The translations under genes and the position numbers were made by a program. Positions 33,604 to 42,141 of a stretch of 64,000 bases of DNA are shown one piece after another. The stretch's first letter is position 1. Each line of letters begins with the position of its first letter. Below the pieces are notes generated by a model. The model had not been told where the DNA came from, did not search any database, and saw nothing but the letters and a program-made list of their open reading frames with translations. The stretch is taken from positions 1,219,328-1,283,327 of the forward strand of contig NZ_RBVZ01000001.1 of NCBI RefSeq assembly GCF_004000435.1, in the 5' to 3' direction. Origin of the DNA: Alexandriicola marinus (GTDB lineage: Bacteria; Pseudomonadota; Alphaproteobacteria; Rhodobacterales; Rhodobacteraceae).

Positions 33604-34587
33604 CTACTCTCGTTTTCGGCCCGCCTGGCTAACCGCCACGGCCAGGATGATGATGGCGCCGCGGGCGATCAGCTGTTGCGAATACTCGAGGTTCATCAGG
33701 ATCAGGCCGTTGTTGATGACACCGATCATCAAAGCCCCCACGATCGAGCCGATCACCGTGCCCTTGCCACCGAAGAGCGACGTCCCACCCAGAACAGCGG
33801 CGGCGATCACGGACAGTTCGTCCCCCTCGCCCAGCTGGAAGCGGCCCGATTGCAGCCGGCCGGCATAAAGCATCCCGGCGATGGCCGCGGTGGTCGCGGA
33901 AAGGATCATCACGCCCATCTTGATCCGCTCTGTCCGGACACCGGAATAGCGCGCGGCCACCGCATTGCCGCCGACCGACAGCACCTGCCGGCCGAACCGG
34001 GTATGGCGCAGGGTCACATGACCGAGGATCCCGAAGACGATCATCCACAACAACAGCGACGGAATGCCGAACGGAGAGCCGCCGCCGAAAAACCCGGCAT
34101 AATCCTGGTTCAGGACCGGCACCGCGCGCGTATCGCTGATCCACATCGCCGCCCCCTTGGCGATGCCCATCATCGCAAGCGTCGTCAGGAACGTGGGGAT
34201 CGCAAGCTTGGTCGACAGGAACCCGTTGATGATCCCCACCGTCAGCCCGGTCAGCAGACCCACGGCGACCCCCATCACAAGCCCGCCCGACGCGATTGCA
34301 AGCGCTGTCGTGACCGAGGCGAGCCCCGCCACGGCGCCCACCGACAGGTCGATCTCGCCCGAGGCCAGAACCAGCGTCATCGCCACCGCCATCACCGCGA
34401 TGATCGCGCTTTGGCGAAAGATGTTGAGCAGGTTCACCGGATCGGTGAAACCCTTGTCGTGCAGCGTCACGGCAAAGAAGATGAACACCGCGACAAAGCC
34501 GAAATAGATGATGTTCTGACGCCAGCTGGACTTGAACCAGGCCACCAGGTCAAAGCCGCCTGGGCGTATGTCGGTATGGGCCATCAT
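33604..34587 (-). CDS. Sugar ABC importer permease, RbsC-like
   Basis: 327 residues from the ATG at 34587, with AAGGAG 9 bases upstream. About eight to ten membrane helices; the ribose/xylose-type core is clear (GEIDLSVGAVAGLASV, AIPTFLTTLAMMGIAKG, VLGGTSLFGGKGTVIGS). It pairs with the ATPase gene, which overlaps it by 4 bases (ATGA). Last gene of the operon that begins at 39408. The substrate is probably a monosaccharide or polyol, judging by the dehydrogenase and isomerase in the same operon. Confidence 0.9.
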   Translation of the reverse strand: MMAHTDIRPGGFDLVAWFKSSWRQNIIYFGFVAVFIFFAVTLHDKGFTDPVNLLNIFRQSAIIAVMAVAMTLVLASGEIDLSVGAVAGLASVTTALAIASGGLVMGVAVGLLTGLTVGIINGFLSTKLAIPTFLTTLAMMGIAKGAAMWISDTRAVPVLNQDYAGFFGGGSPFGIPSLLLWMIVFGILGHVTLRHTRFGRQVLSVGGNAVAARYSGVRTERIKMGVMILSATTAAIAGMLYAGRLQSGRFQLGEGDELSVIAAAVLGGTSLFGGKGTVIGSIVGALMIGVINNGLILMNLEYSQQLIARGAIIILAVAVSQAGRKRE

Positions 34588-36143
34588 TCGGCTCCTTTCT
34601 GAACAAGCAATTGCAGTCGCTGCTCGGCACGCTGGAACGCGCTGCCGCTCAGGCTATCGACCTCTTCGGGGTCGACATGCAGGTCGTGGCGGCTGACCGT
34701 GCCGGTCACACTGCCGGTCTTCATCACCGCGATGCGGTCGGAGACCGCCAGCAGTTCGGCCAGTTCGGACGATATGAAGATCACCGATTTTCCGGCCGCG
34801 GCCAAAGCGCGTACCAGCTGGATGATCTCGGTCTTGGAGCCGATGTCGATCCCGGCGGTCGGCTCGTCCATGATCAGGATCTCGGGCAAGGCCGCCAGCC
34901 ATTTGCCGATGACGATCTTCTGCTGGTTGCCGCCCGACAGCGAATTGGCCGGGGCCTTGCGGCTGTCGGTCTTGATCGACATCCGGGCGATCGTGTCATC
35001 CGCCAGCTTGGCCCGCCGCGCCCCATGGACCATGATCCTGCCCGAGACCGAACCCAGAACCGGCAGGGCGATGTTGTCCTCGACCGAATGTTCCAGAACC
35101 AGACCCTGCCGGCGCCGGTCTTCGGGCACCAGCGCGATGCCAAGCGCCATCGCATCCGACGGAGAGCGGATATCCACCTGCGACCCGTTGATCCTGATCT
35201 CGCCCACCGCGCCCGGCTGCAGGCCGAAAAGCGTCCGGGCAATGCGGGACCGGCCCGCGCCCATCAGGCCCGCAAGTCCCAGAACCTCGCCCGCGTGCAG
35301 CACAAGGTCGACAGCCCCCGGCCGCCCCTCGACGCCGACGCCACGCAATTCAAGCACGACCTGCGCCGCGGCACTGGGCTCTGCGATGAGATCGGACATG
35401 TCCCGGGTCGCCTTGCCCATGATGTCGGCGATCAGCGTCTCCAGCGTGTAGTCGGACAAGGGCCGGGTCGCGATCCTGGTCCCGTCGCGCAGGACCGTCG
35501 CACGGTCCGCAATGCGGAAGATCTCGTCCATCCGGTGCGAGACATAGACGATGGCCTTGCCCTGCGCGCGCAGCTTGTCGAGCAGCTGGAACAGGATCTC
35601 GACCTCGGAGGCCGTGAGCGCGGATGTCGGCTCGTCCAGGATAAGGATCGAGACATCCTGGCTCAGCGCCTTGGCGATTTCGGTCAGCTGCTGCTGACCC
35701 GCGCTCAGGGAGCCGACCTCGGCACGGGGATCGATATCGACACCCATGCTCGCGAAAATCTCGCGCGCCTTCGCCAGCATCTTGCGGTCCGAGATCATGC
35801 CAAAGGCGTTCGACGGCTCGCGCAGAAGAAAGATGTTCTGCGCCACGGTCAGGGTGGGAACGAGGCTCATCTCCTGAAAGATCATCCCGATCCCCAGTTC
35901 GGAGGCGAGGCGCGGGGTCAGGCCCGACACCTCCCTGCCGCCGACGACGATGGTGCCGCTGGTGGGTTCATAGACGCCCTGAAGGATTTTCAGGATCGTC
36001 GACTTGCCCGCCCCGTTCTCACCCAGAAGCGCGTGGATCTCGCCACTGGCAACCGCGAGGTCGACGGATTTCAGGGCGCGGACGCCGCCGAAATTCTTGA
36101 CCATCGCCCGCATCTCGAATGCATTTTCGGCTGCCTGTGGCAT
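34584..36143 (-). CDS. Sugar ABC importer ATPase with two ABC domains, RbsA-like
   Basis: 519 residues. The first ABC domain has Walker A GENGAGKST, signature SLSAGQQQLTEIAKAL and Walker B ILILDEPTSAL. The second has a degenerate Walker A region (GLMGAGRSRIARTL), as usual in RbsA/XylG, and an intact LSGGNQQKIVIGKWL with EILIMDEPTAGID. It energises sugar import with the RbsC-like permease. The stop overlaps the permease start, and only 2 bases separate its start from the stop of the dehydrogenase gene before it. Confidence 0.93.
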   Translation of the reverse strand: MPQAAENAFEMRAMVKNFGGVRALKSVDLAVASGEIHALLGENGAGKSTILKILQGVYEPTSGTIVVGGREVSGLTPRLASELGIGMIFQEMSLVPTLTVAQNIFLLREPSNAFGMISDRKMLAKAREIFASMGVDIDPRAEVGSLSAGQQQLTEIAKALSQDVSILILDEPTSALTASEVEILFQLLDKLRAQGKAIVYVSHRMDEIFRIADRATVLRDGTRIATRPLSDYTLETLIADIMGKATRDMSDLIAEPSAAAQVVLELRGVGVEGRPGAVDLVLHAGEVLGLAGLMGAGRSRIARTLFGLQPGAVGEIRINGSQVDIRSPSDAMALGIALVPEDRRRQGLVLEHSVEDNIALPVLGSVSGRIMVHGARRAKLADDTIARMSIKTDSRKAPANSLSGGNQQKIVIGKWLAALPEILIMDEPTAGIDIGSKTEIIQLVRALAAAGKSVIFISSELAELLAVSDRIAVMKTGSVTGTVSRHDLHVDPEEVDSLSGSAFQRAEQRLQLLVQKGAE

Positions 36144-36145
36144 GT

Positions 36146-37306
36146 TCAGACCTCGATCCAGCTCTGGCTTTCGCCCGAGGCAACAATGGCATCCGCGATC
36201 TGGCAGATGCGGAACCCGTCGTCGAAATTCGGGCTTGGCTGTTCACCCGAGGTGATCGCCCGGAACAGGTCATAGCATTCGATGATCTTGGTTTCACCAT
36301 AACCGATGCCCAGTGCCGGGATCGGCCAGAGGCCATGCCCATAGGGATGCGGCGCGCCGGTATAGATCGTGCGGAACCCGCGCGCGTCGGCCGGATCGTC
36401 GGCAAACATCACCTGCAATTCGTCGCGGCGTTCATAGTTGAAATGGATCGAGCCCTTGGTGCCGTGAACCTCGAAGGTCAGGTAATTGTTGCGCCCATAG
36501 GCGTTGCGGCTGGCCTCGATCGAGCCATAGGCACCGTTCGAGAATCGGACCTGCGTGATCATCTCGTCATCGACATCGACAACGCCCCGCTTGGCCGAGG
36601 CGTCACCGCCGCCCACGCCCAGCTTGTCGACATTGCCCTGCTGGATGGGGCGGGTGGGGATCAGCGTCCGGTTGACCGAATTCACCGCCGCGATCTCGCC
36701 CACGAGATAGCGGGCGAAATCGACGACATGCGTGCCGATGTCACCGATCGTGCCTGAGCCCGCGACATCCTTCTGGAACCGCCAGGACAGGGGGCTGTCG
36801 GGGTCGGCGGACCAATCCTGAAGATAGGTGCCGCGGAAATTGACGACCTCGCCGATGCGGCCCTCTTCGATCAGCTTGCGCGCCAGCGCCACCGCCGGCG
36901 TGCGGCGATAGTTGAAGGCGACCATGTGGATCACCCCGGCCTTCTGGACGGCGTCGAGCATCGTCTTGGCCTCGTCCGCGGTCCTGGCAAGGGGCTTTTC
37001 GCTGATGATGTGCTTGCCCGCCTCGGCGGCGGCGATGGCGATCTCGGCATGGGTGTCGTTGGGGGTGCAGATATCCACGACGTCGATATCGTCACGGGCC
37101 ACCACGGCGCGCCAGTCGGCCGAGCCTTCTTCGAACCCGACCCTCGCCGCGGCCTCGTCGGCGCGGGCCTGATCGATATCGACCACGACCTTGCGGACCG
37201 GGATCGCCGGGGCCGGCCAGAAGAACATCGGCATCGCCGCATAGGCCATGGCGTGGGCCTTGCCCATGAAGCCGCCACCGATCATCGCTACATTCATCTT
37301 TTTCAT
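36146..37306 (-). CDS. Gfo/Idh/MocA-family NAD(P)-dependent sugar/polyol dehydrogenase
   Basis: 386 residues from the ATG at 37306. N-terminal Rossmann motif (VAMIGGGFMGKAHAMAY), then VVDICTPNDTHAEIAI and the catalytic-lysine motif ISEKPLARTADEA. The C-terminal domain has SGTIGDIGTHVVDFARYL with the active-site Asp/His. Relatives oxidise inositol, glucose or related sugars. With the isomerase/epimerase at 38581-39408 it suits oxidation and rearrangement of an inositol-like or keto-sugar substrate brought in by the ABC transporter; the exact sugar cannot be told. Confidence 0.9.
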   Translation of the reverse strand: MKKMNVAMIGGGFMGKAHAMAYAAMPMFFWPAPAIPVRKVVVDIDQARADEAAARVGFEEGSADWRAVVARDDIDVVDICTPNDTHAEIAIAAAEAGKHIISEKPLARTADEAKTMLDAVQKAGVIHMVAFNYRRTPAVALARKLIEEGRIGEVVNFRGTYLQDWSADPDSPLSWRFQKDVAGSGTIGDIGTHVVDFARYLVGEIAAVNSVNRTLIPTRPIQQGNVDKLGVGGGDASAKRGVVDVDDEMITQVRFSNGAYGSIEASRNAYGRNNYLTFEVHGTKGSIHFNYERRDELQVMFADDPADARGFRTIYTGAPHPYGHGLWPIPALGIGYGETKIIECYDLFRAITSGEQPSPNFDDGFRICQIADAIVASGESQSWIEV

Positions 37307-37378
37307 TGCATCGCTCGCAATTCGGGCGTTTGCGCCCCGCCGGGGCACAGCACGCGGTTCGGAAAATCAGGGAAATTT

Positions 37379-37411
37379 GGCGGCTGGCCGAGGGAGGGAC
37401 GGCCAGCCGCC
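37379..37411 (-). terminator. Intercistronic hairpin after the sugar-binding-protein gene
   Basis: GGCGGCTGGCC (37379-37389) pairs perfectly with GGCCAGCCGCC (37401-37411), loop 11 bases, followed on the minus strand by AAATTT. It lies 11 bases after the binding-protein stop. Such hairpins partly stop transcription or protect the upstream mRNA, so that the binding protein is made in excess over the rest of the operon. Confidence 0.65.
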
Positions 37412-37421
37412 GGCTGCAGGC

Positions 37422-38543
37422 TTACTGCATGCTGCCCACAACGGTGTCGGGAGCGTCGGTCGAATAGACCGTTTGCCAGGCGTCGAGCAGGTTGTCCTGC
37501 ACCACCGGCAGCGCCGGGAGCGCGACGTAGGCCGGTGCCTCGCGATCCAGCAGGCCGTAGCCCGCCAGCATGGCCTCGGTCACGCCCTGATCGAACGGGC
37601 GCTGTGCCCCCAGACCATGGATATAGCCGCCGCGCGCCATATCGATCGCGACGTTCTCGCCCAGATCAATCGTCGTGATGATCAGATCATCCCGGCCCGC
37701 GGCACGAGCCGCCGCGATCACGCCCTCGGCCGGCACGTCCCAGACCGCCCAGATCCCGTCGATCCCACGGTTGGAGATCATCATGGCACTGGCCGCACGT
37801 TCGGCGTCACCCGTGAAGTCCGGACCGCCGATGCCCTGTTCGGCCACGATCTCGATCTCGGGATAGGTCTCTTCGATGGTTGCCCGGAACGCGTCATAGC
37901 GCTGGCGCGTCACAAAGAAATCCGCGGCGTGATAGACGATCCCGATTTCCCCGCCCTCTTCGCCAAGGGCCTGCGCCATCAGGTGGGCCGAGGCGACGCC
38001 GTTGCCGTAATTGTCCGCAGACACGACGGAGACGTAATCCTCTCCCGCCGTCAGACCGGCAGGCACGTTGTCCATGAACACCATCTCGACACCGCGTTCG
38101 GCAGCAAGCCGGTAGGCGCTGGCCGTCGCGACCGGATCGGTCGGGATCGACACGATGATCGAGGGGTTCTGGGCAAGGATCGTCTCGATATCCGAGACCT
38201 GCTTGGCCGCCGAGAACCCGGCATCGGTGACCGCGATCACCTCGATGCCCATGATCTCGAACTGGTGACGCAGACCGTTGACCTGCGCCTGGCTCCAGTC
38301 GTTGCCGCCGTAATGCAGCACGATGGCGGCGGTGGCGTTCATCGCGCGGATCGTCGCCAGGTCCTCATCGCTGAGCATGATCTCGGAGGCCGCCGTCGGC
38401 GTCTCCCCGTTGGGACCTGTCGACAGAACCTGGTCTGCCAGTTGCGCAAGCGCCTCGGCCGCCGATTGCGCAGACAGCTGCGTCGCCCCAAGGCTGGCGC
38501 CCAATGCGATCGCCGCAACGCTGGAAAGTTTCAAAAAGCTCAT
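37422..38543 (-). CDS. Periplasmic sugar-binding protein, RbsB-like
   Basis: 373 residues. Signal peptide 1-25 (AAIALGASLGATQLSAQ). Type I periplasmic-binding fold: TAAIVLHYGGNDWSQAQ, PSIIVSIPTDPVATA, VEMVFMDNVPAGL, YVSVVSADNYGNG, GIDGIWAVWDVPAEG, ITTIDLGENVA. It delivers the ligand to the RbsAC-like pair. The same operon codes two sugar-converting enzymes. A homologue without signal peptide is coded at 41044-42090 beyond the divergent ROK gene. Confidence 0.9.
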   Translation of the reverse strand: MSFLKLSSVAAIALGASLGATQLSAQSAAEALAQLADQVLSTGPNGETPTAASEIMLSDEDLATIRAMNATAAIVLHYGGNDWSQAQVNGLRHQFEIMGIEVIAVTDAGFSAAKQVSDIETILAQNPSIIVSIPTDPVATASAYRLAAERGVEMVFMDNVPAGLTAGEDYVSVVSADNYGNGVASAHLMAQALGEEGGEIGIVYHAADFFVTRQRYDAFRATIEETYPEIEIVAEQGIGGPDFTGDAERAASAMMISNRGIDGIWAVWDVPAEGVIAAARAAGRDDLIITTIDLGENVAIDMARGGYIHGLGAQRPFDQGVTEAMLAGYGLLDREAPAYVALPALPVVQDNLLDAWQTVYSTDAPDTVVGSMQ

Positions 38544-38580
38544 CTCGGTCTCCTCCCGAATGTGATGATTGTTGTTGAGT

Positions 38581-39408
38581 TCAGGCAGCGGCCATCGCGG
38601 CCGTGAGCCATTGGTAGCTTTGCTTCGCGCCTTCGGTCGGATCGGGCCAGGCGTCGAGTTCTGTGGTGATCCAGCCGTCGAAGCCGGTCTCCGACAGCGC
38701 GGTCATGATCGCCGTCATGTCCAGATCGCCCTGCCCTAGCGGCGTAAATCCGAAAGGATCGGATTGCAGACCCTTGAGGTGGACATAGCTGATGCGGTCG
38801 GCCCATTGGCGGATCAGCGCGGGCACATCGCAGCCGCCGGCGGCGAGGTGTGCGGTATCGGGGCAGAAATCGATGCCAGTATGGGCAAAGATCTCGGCGA
38901 TCTCGTCCGGCGCCTCGGCCAGCGTGGTCAGATGCGGATGGTAATGCGCTCGGAGCCCCGCGCCTTCCGCGATCTCGCGGCAGGTCTCGAGCCCGGCGCC
39001 CGTCGCGGCGCGATCGCCCGGCTCTGCGCCGGCAAGCCGCTTGGCGCCGCCACCGACGACCAGATGGGTCGTGCCGAATTCGGCGGCCAGATCGGCCACG
39101 CGCCGGATCTTTTCGAATTCCTCGGCCGCCACGTCCGGGAAGATCAGGTTGGCGCCCGAATAGACCGCCAGCAGATCAAGGCCCGTCCGCTGAAGAAGCG
39201 CCTTCAGCTCATCCTTGCGATCCGCATATTCCAGCAGGTTTCCGTCGAAAATCTCGACGCCCTTGTAGCCCGCCGCGGCGATATCGCTGAATGCCTGCGC
39301 CATGTCGGCAAAGGTCATGTAGGTCAGATTGCCGATCGACGTCACCCCGACCGGATGCCCGCCGAGCGGGCCCCAGCAATTGGCGTGATAGGCCAGTTTT
39401 GCATCCAT
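38581..39408 (-). CDS. Sugar phosphate isomerase/epimerase (xylose-isomerase-like TIM barrel)
   Basis: 275 residues from the ATG at 39408, with AGGAGGG about 9 bases upstream. An AP-endonuclease-2/IolE-type barrel: AAGYKGVEIFDGNLLEY, a metal-binding HYHPHLTTLAE, DTAHLAAGGCDV and SYVHLKGLQ, with the last metal glutamate in ITTELDAWPDP. Relatives include 2-keto-myo-inositol dehydratase, hydroxypyruvate isomerase and ketose 3-epimerases. With the Gfo/Idh/MocA dehydrogenase it gives an oxidation-rearrangement pair. First gene of the operon, divergent from the ROK repressor. Confidence 0.85.
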   Translation of the reverse strand: MDAKLAYHANCWGPLGGHPVGVTSIGNLTYMTFADMAQAFSDIAAAGYKGVEIFDGNLLEYADRKDELKALLQRTGLDLLAVYSGANLIFPDVAAEEFEKIRRVADLAAEFGTTHLVVGGGAKRLAGAEPGDRAATGAGLETCREIAEGAGLRAHYHPHLTTLAEAPDEIAEIFAHTGIDFCPDTAHLAAGGCDVPALIRQWADRISYVHLKGLQSDPFGFTPLGQGDLDMTAIMTALSETGFDGWITTELDAWPDPTEGAKQSYQWLTAAMAAA

Positions 39409-39675
39409 GACGTGATCCCTCCTCGCTTCATTGGTGGGCCGTTCGTTCCGTGCCTCACCTGATGTCGGTCAAACTCTGCGCACATCCCGCTCAAGTCAAT
39501 ATTAAATCTGCATAAGCGATATTTCTTTTGCTGTTTTTCGGCAAAAGTAATGTATTGAAGGGTTTATGAAGCCCATGTTATGCACTTGAAGAGCCTTCAG
39601 AAGGTCATCCACCGATGAGAACGGTCCGCGCACCACAGAATCACGATGCCCCCCATTCAGCCCGGAGGGGTGCCG
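39409..39675. promoter_or_regulatory. Divergent promoter region of the sugar operon and ROK gene
   Basis: 267 bases, AT-rich at 39495-39590 unlike the flanks. It holds a perfect inverted repeat CTTTTGC-TGTTTTTCG-GCAAAAG (39525-39547) and an imperfect GGGTTT-ATG-AAGCCC nearby. These are candidate binding sites for the ROK repressor controlling both directions. Confidence 0.55.
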
Positions 39676-41019
39676 ATGCCTGATACGTCGCGCCCGAACG
39701 GTCGGGGCCGCAAACGCAACAGCGAGACGCCCAGCCGAAGCCTGATCACCATCCTCAACCTCGTGCGCAAAGGCACTGCCGACACGCGCCAGGAGATCGA
39801 GCGGACCTGCGAACTGGGCCGTGCCGTCGTGGCCGACCGGCTTGCGACGCTGGCGGAACTCGATCTGGTGGACGAGACGAAGACCGGCATCGCCACTGGC
39901 GGCCGCGCACCCAAGCTGGTCACCTTTCACCGCAATGCGGGCTGTATCCTGGTGGCCTCGCTCGATCAGAATTCGCTGAGTATCGGTCTGGCCGACCTGT
40001 CGGGCCGCCTTCTGACAGAACATCACGAGGCGATGGAGCTGTCGCTCGACCCACGCGGCATCCTCGACAGGCTGGTCAAGCTGTTCGACTGGATCCTTGC
40101 CCGCCACACCGACGCAGGCACACTCTGGGGCATCGGCCTGTCGGTGCCCGCCCCCGTCCTGACCCCATCGTCCGAGACGTTTCTGAGCGCCACCCCCTCC
40201 TTCCTGCCCGGCTGGGAACACATCCCCGTGGTCGAGACGCTGATCGGCCGGTTCGACGCCCCGGTGTGGATCCGCAGCAGCGTCGAGACGATGACGATGG
40301 GCGAGCTGAGCGCCGGGGCCGCGACCGATGTCGACACGATGCTGTTCGTGAAGGTCGGCAAGCGGATCGGCGCGGGGCTGGCCGTCGGCGGGCAGCTGTT
40401 TCGCGGCACAAAGGGCGCCGCGGGCCTGATCGGGCAACTGCCCGTCACCGACGCCGGCCGCACCGGCCCGCTCGAGGCGATGGCCGGGGCCGACATGATC
40501 CAGCGCGAAGGCCTTGCCGCCGCGCAGGACGGCAGCAGCAGTTATCTGGCCGATATCCTCGCGCGGATGGGCGAATTGACACCCTTCGATGTGGGTCAGG
40601 CGGCACAGGCCGGCGACCCGGCCAGCATGGACATCCTGTCGCGCAGTGGCCGCATGATCGGCCATTCCGTCGCCTATCTTGCCACCATGCTGAACCCCGA
40701 GATCATCGTTCTTGGGGGCAGCGTCGCCATGACCAACGACACCCTGCTCGCCGCCGTGCGCGAGGTCGTCTACCGCGAGAGCCACCCGCTGGTGACCCGC
40801 GACCTGCGCATCATCAGTTCCCAGATGGGAAGTTCGGCCGCATTGGTGGGCGCCGCCACCGTTGTGACAGAGGCGCTGTTCGATCCCGACCTGATGCGGG
40901 GCTGGATCGTGCAGGGCGTGCCGCAAACCCACCCCGGGTTCCGTGCCGCGCGCGACGCGGCCGCAGATCGGCTGACCACCACGCCCGCCCCGCCGACGCC
41001 CCCCGCGCCATCCCTCTAG
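39676..41019 (+). CDS. ROK-family transcriptional repressor
   Basis: 447 residues from the ATG at 39676, preceded by GGAGGGG. The N-terminal winged helix is RSLITILNLVRKGTADTRQE with the recognition part LGRAVVADRLATLAELDLV. The ROK domain has IGAGLAVGGQLFRGTKGAAG and a late VLGGSVAMTNDTLL. The usual zinc site of ROK proteins (GHxx...CxCGxxGC) is not seen, so sugar-kinase activity is not expected; it should bind a sugar as inducer. Divergent from the sugar operon, it probably represses that operon. Confidence 0.88.
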   Translation: MPDTSRPNGRGRKRNSETPSRSLITILNLVRKGTADTRQEIERTCELGRAVVADRLATLAELDLVDETKTGIATGGRAPKLVTFHRNAGCILVASLDQNSLSIGLADLSGRLLTEHHEAMELSLDPRGILDRLVKLFDWILARHTDAGTLWGIGLSVPAPVLTPSSETFLSATPSFLPGWEHIPVVETLIGRFDAPVWIRSSVETMTMGELSAGAATDVDTMLFVKVGKRIGAGLAVGGQLFRGTKGAAGLIGQLPVTDAGRTGPLEAMAGADMIQREGLAAAQDGSSSYLADILARMGELTPFDVGQAAQAGDPASMDILSRSGRMIGHSVAYLATMLNPEIIVLGGSVAMTNDTLLAAVREVVYRESHPLVTRDLRIISSQMGSSAALVGAATVVTEALFDPDLMRGWIVQGVPQTHPGFRAARDAAADRLTTTPAPPTPPAPSL

Positions 41020-41043
41020 ATCACGAAAAGGGCCGAATTCATC

Positions 41044-42090
41044 ATGCGCACGACGACCCCCGCCCCAGCGGCGAGCCATACCATCTCGGGCCTCGGGCCC
41101 CATGGCGAACGGGCTTCGGATCCGCGCCGCCTCGTGATCACGGCAAGCGACGCGGCGGCGGCCCGCGCAGGCGGATTCCGGGTGGCCGTTGTCCTGCACA
41201 CCCTGTCCGGCAACTGGTCGGAACAGCACCTTGCCGCGATCGCGGGCACGCTGGGCGATGTGTCGATCCCGCTGCTGGACGTCATCGATTGCGAATTCGA
41301 TCCCGACAGGCAGATCGCGGCGCTCGACCGGTTGATCGCTGAACGCCCCGACGCCATCATCTCGCTGCCCGTCGACAACACCGCGGTGGCCGAGGCGCAT
41401 CTTCGCGTGGCGCGCGCGGGGATAAAGCTTCTGCTGCTCGACAACGCGCCGACAGGGCTTCTTCCGGGAAAGGATTACGTCTCGCTCGTGTCGGCGGACA
41501 ATTTCGGGCTGGGCCGCACCGCGGCCGAACTCATGGCCGAACATCTGCCGCAGGGCGCCTCGGTCGGCGTGCTGAGCTATGACGTGGACTTCTTCGCCAC
41601 GAACCAGCGCGAGATCGCGTTCACCAAGTGGATGACCACGCAACGCCCCGATGTGACGCTGCATACTGCAGGTTTCGGCGCGCCCCACCTCGCCGGTGAA
41701 ACCGCCCGCTCCTTCCTCGAGGAACACTCCGCTCTCGACGGCCTTTTCGTGGTCTGGGACGAACCGGCGGTTCCCGTCCTCGAACAGCTTGAAGAGTTGG
41801 GCGCCAGAATGGCGGTGACGACCGTCGATCTGGGCGAGAAGGTCGCCCCGCGCCTTGCCGATGGCACGATCCTCAAGGGGGTAGCTGCGCAGAACCCGTT
41901 TTCGCAGGGCGTCGCCATGGCGCAGGTCACGATCCTGTCGCTTCTGGGGCGCCAGACCCCGGCGTGGATCGCCCTGCCCGGCATCCCGATCACGCCCGCC
42001 GGAATTCTCGGCGGCTACCAGTCCGTCTGGCGCGCGCCTGCGCCCCGGGAGATCATGGAGATGCGCGAAAGCCGGGCATCGGGCAGCTAG
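41044..42090 (+). CDS. Sugar-binding-protein homologue without a signal peptide
   Basis: 348 residues. The body clearly resembles the RbsB-like protein at 37422-38543: AIISLPVDNTAVAEA, KLLLLDNAPTGLLPGKDY, SLVSADNFG, DGLFVVWDEPAVP, TTVDLGEKVA and AAQNPFSQG match its partner motifs in order. The N-terminus (MRTTTPAPAASHTISG) is polar and shows no hydrophobic signal, so it probably stays in the cytoplasm. It starts 24 bases after the ROK stop and is likely co-transcribed. It may be a cytoplasmic sugar sensor or a decayed transporter part with its signal lost. Confidence 0.8.
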   Translation: MRTTTPAPAASHTISGLGPHGERASDPRRLVITASDAAAARAGGFRVAVVLHTLSGNWSEQHLAAIAGTLGDVSIPLLDVIDCEFDPDRQIAALDRLIAERPDAIISLPVDNTAVAEAHLRVARAGIKLLLLDNAPTGLLPGKDYVSLVSADNFGLGRTAAELMAEHLPQGASVGVLSYDVDFFATNQREIAFTKWMTTQRPDVTLHTAGFGAPHLAGETARSFLEEHSALDGLFVVWDEPAVPVLEQLEELGARMAVTTVDLGEKVAPRLADGTILKGVAAQNPFSQGVAMAQVTILSLLGRQTPAWIALPGIPITPAGILGGYQSVWRAPAPREIMEMRESRASGS

Positions 42091-42141
42091 GCCCTCCGGC
42101 AGTGACAGGACAGCGCTGTCGTCATAGCCGACGGGGCTTGC

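Noticed and set aside
39502-41727. Very long minus-strand open frame (741 codons) opposite the ROK gene and its neighbour
   Set aside because: It lies wholly opposite two genes with clear family motifs; its translation is rich in His, Arg, Gly and Gln, as expected of antisense frames in GC-rich DNA.
42109-42120. GACAGCGCTGTC palindrome between convergent genes at 42090 and 42142
   Set aside because: It has no loop and no T-tract, so a hairpin terminator is doubtful; 12-base palindromes also occur by chance in GC-rich DNA.
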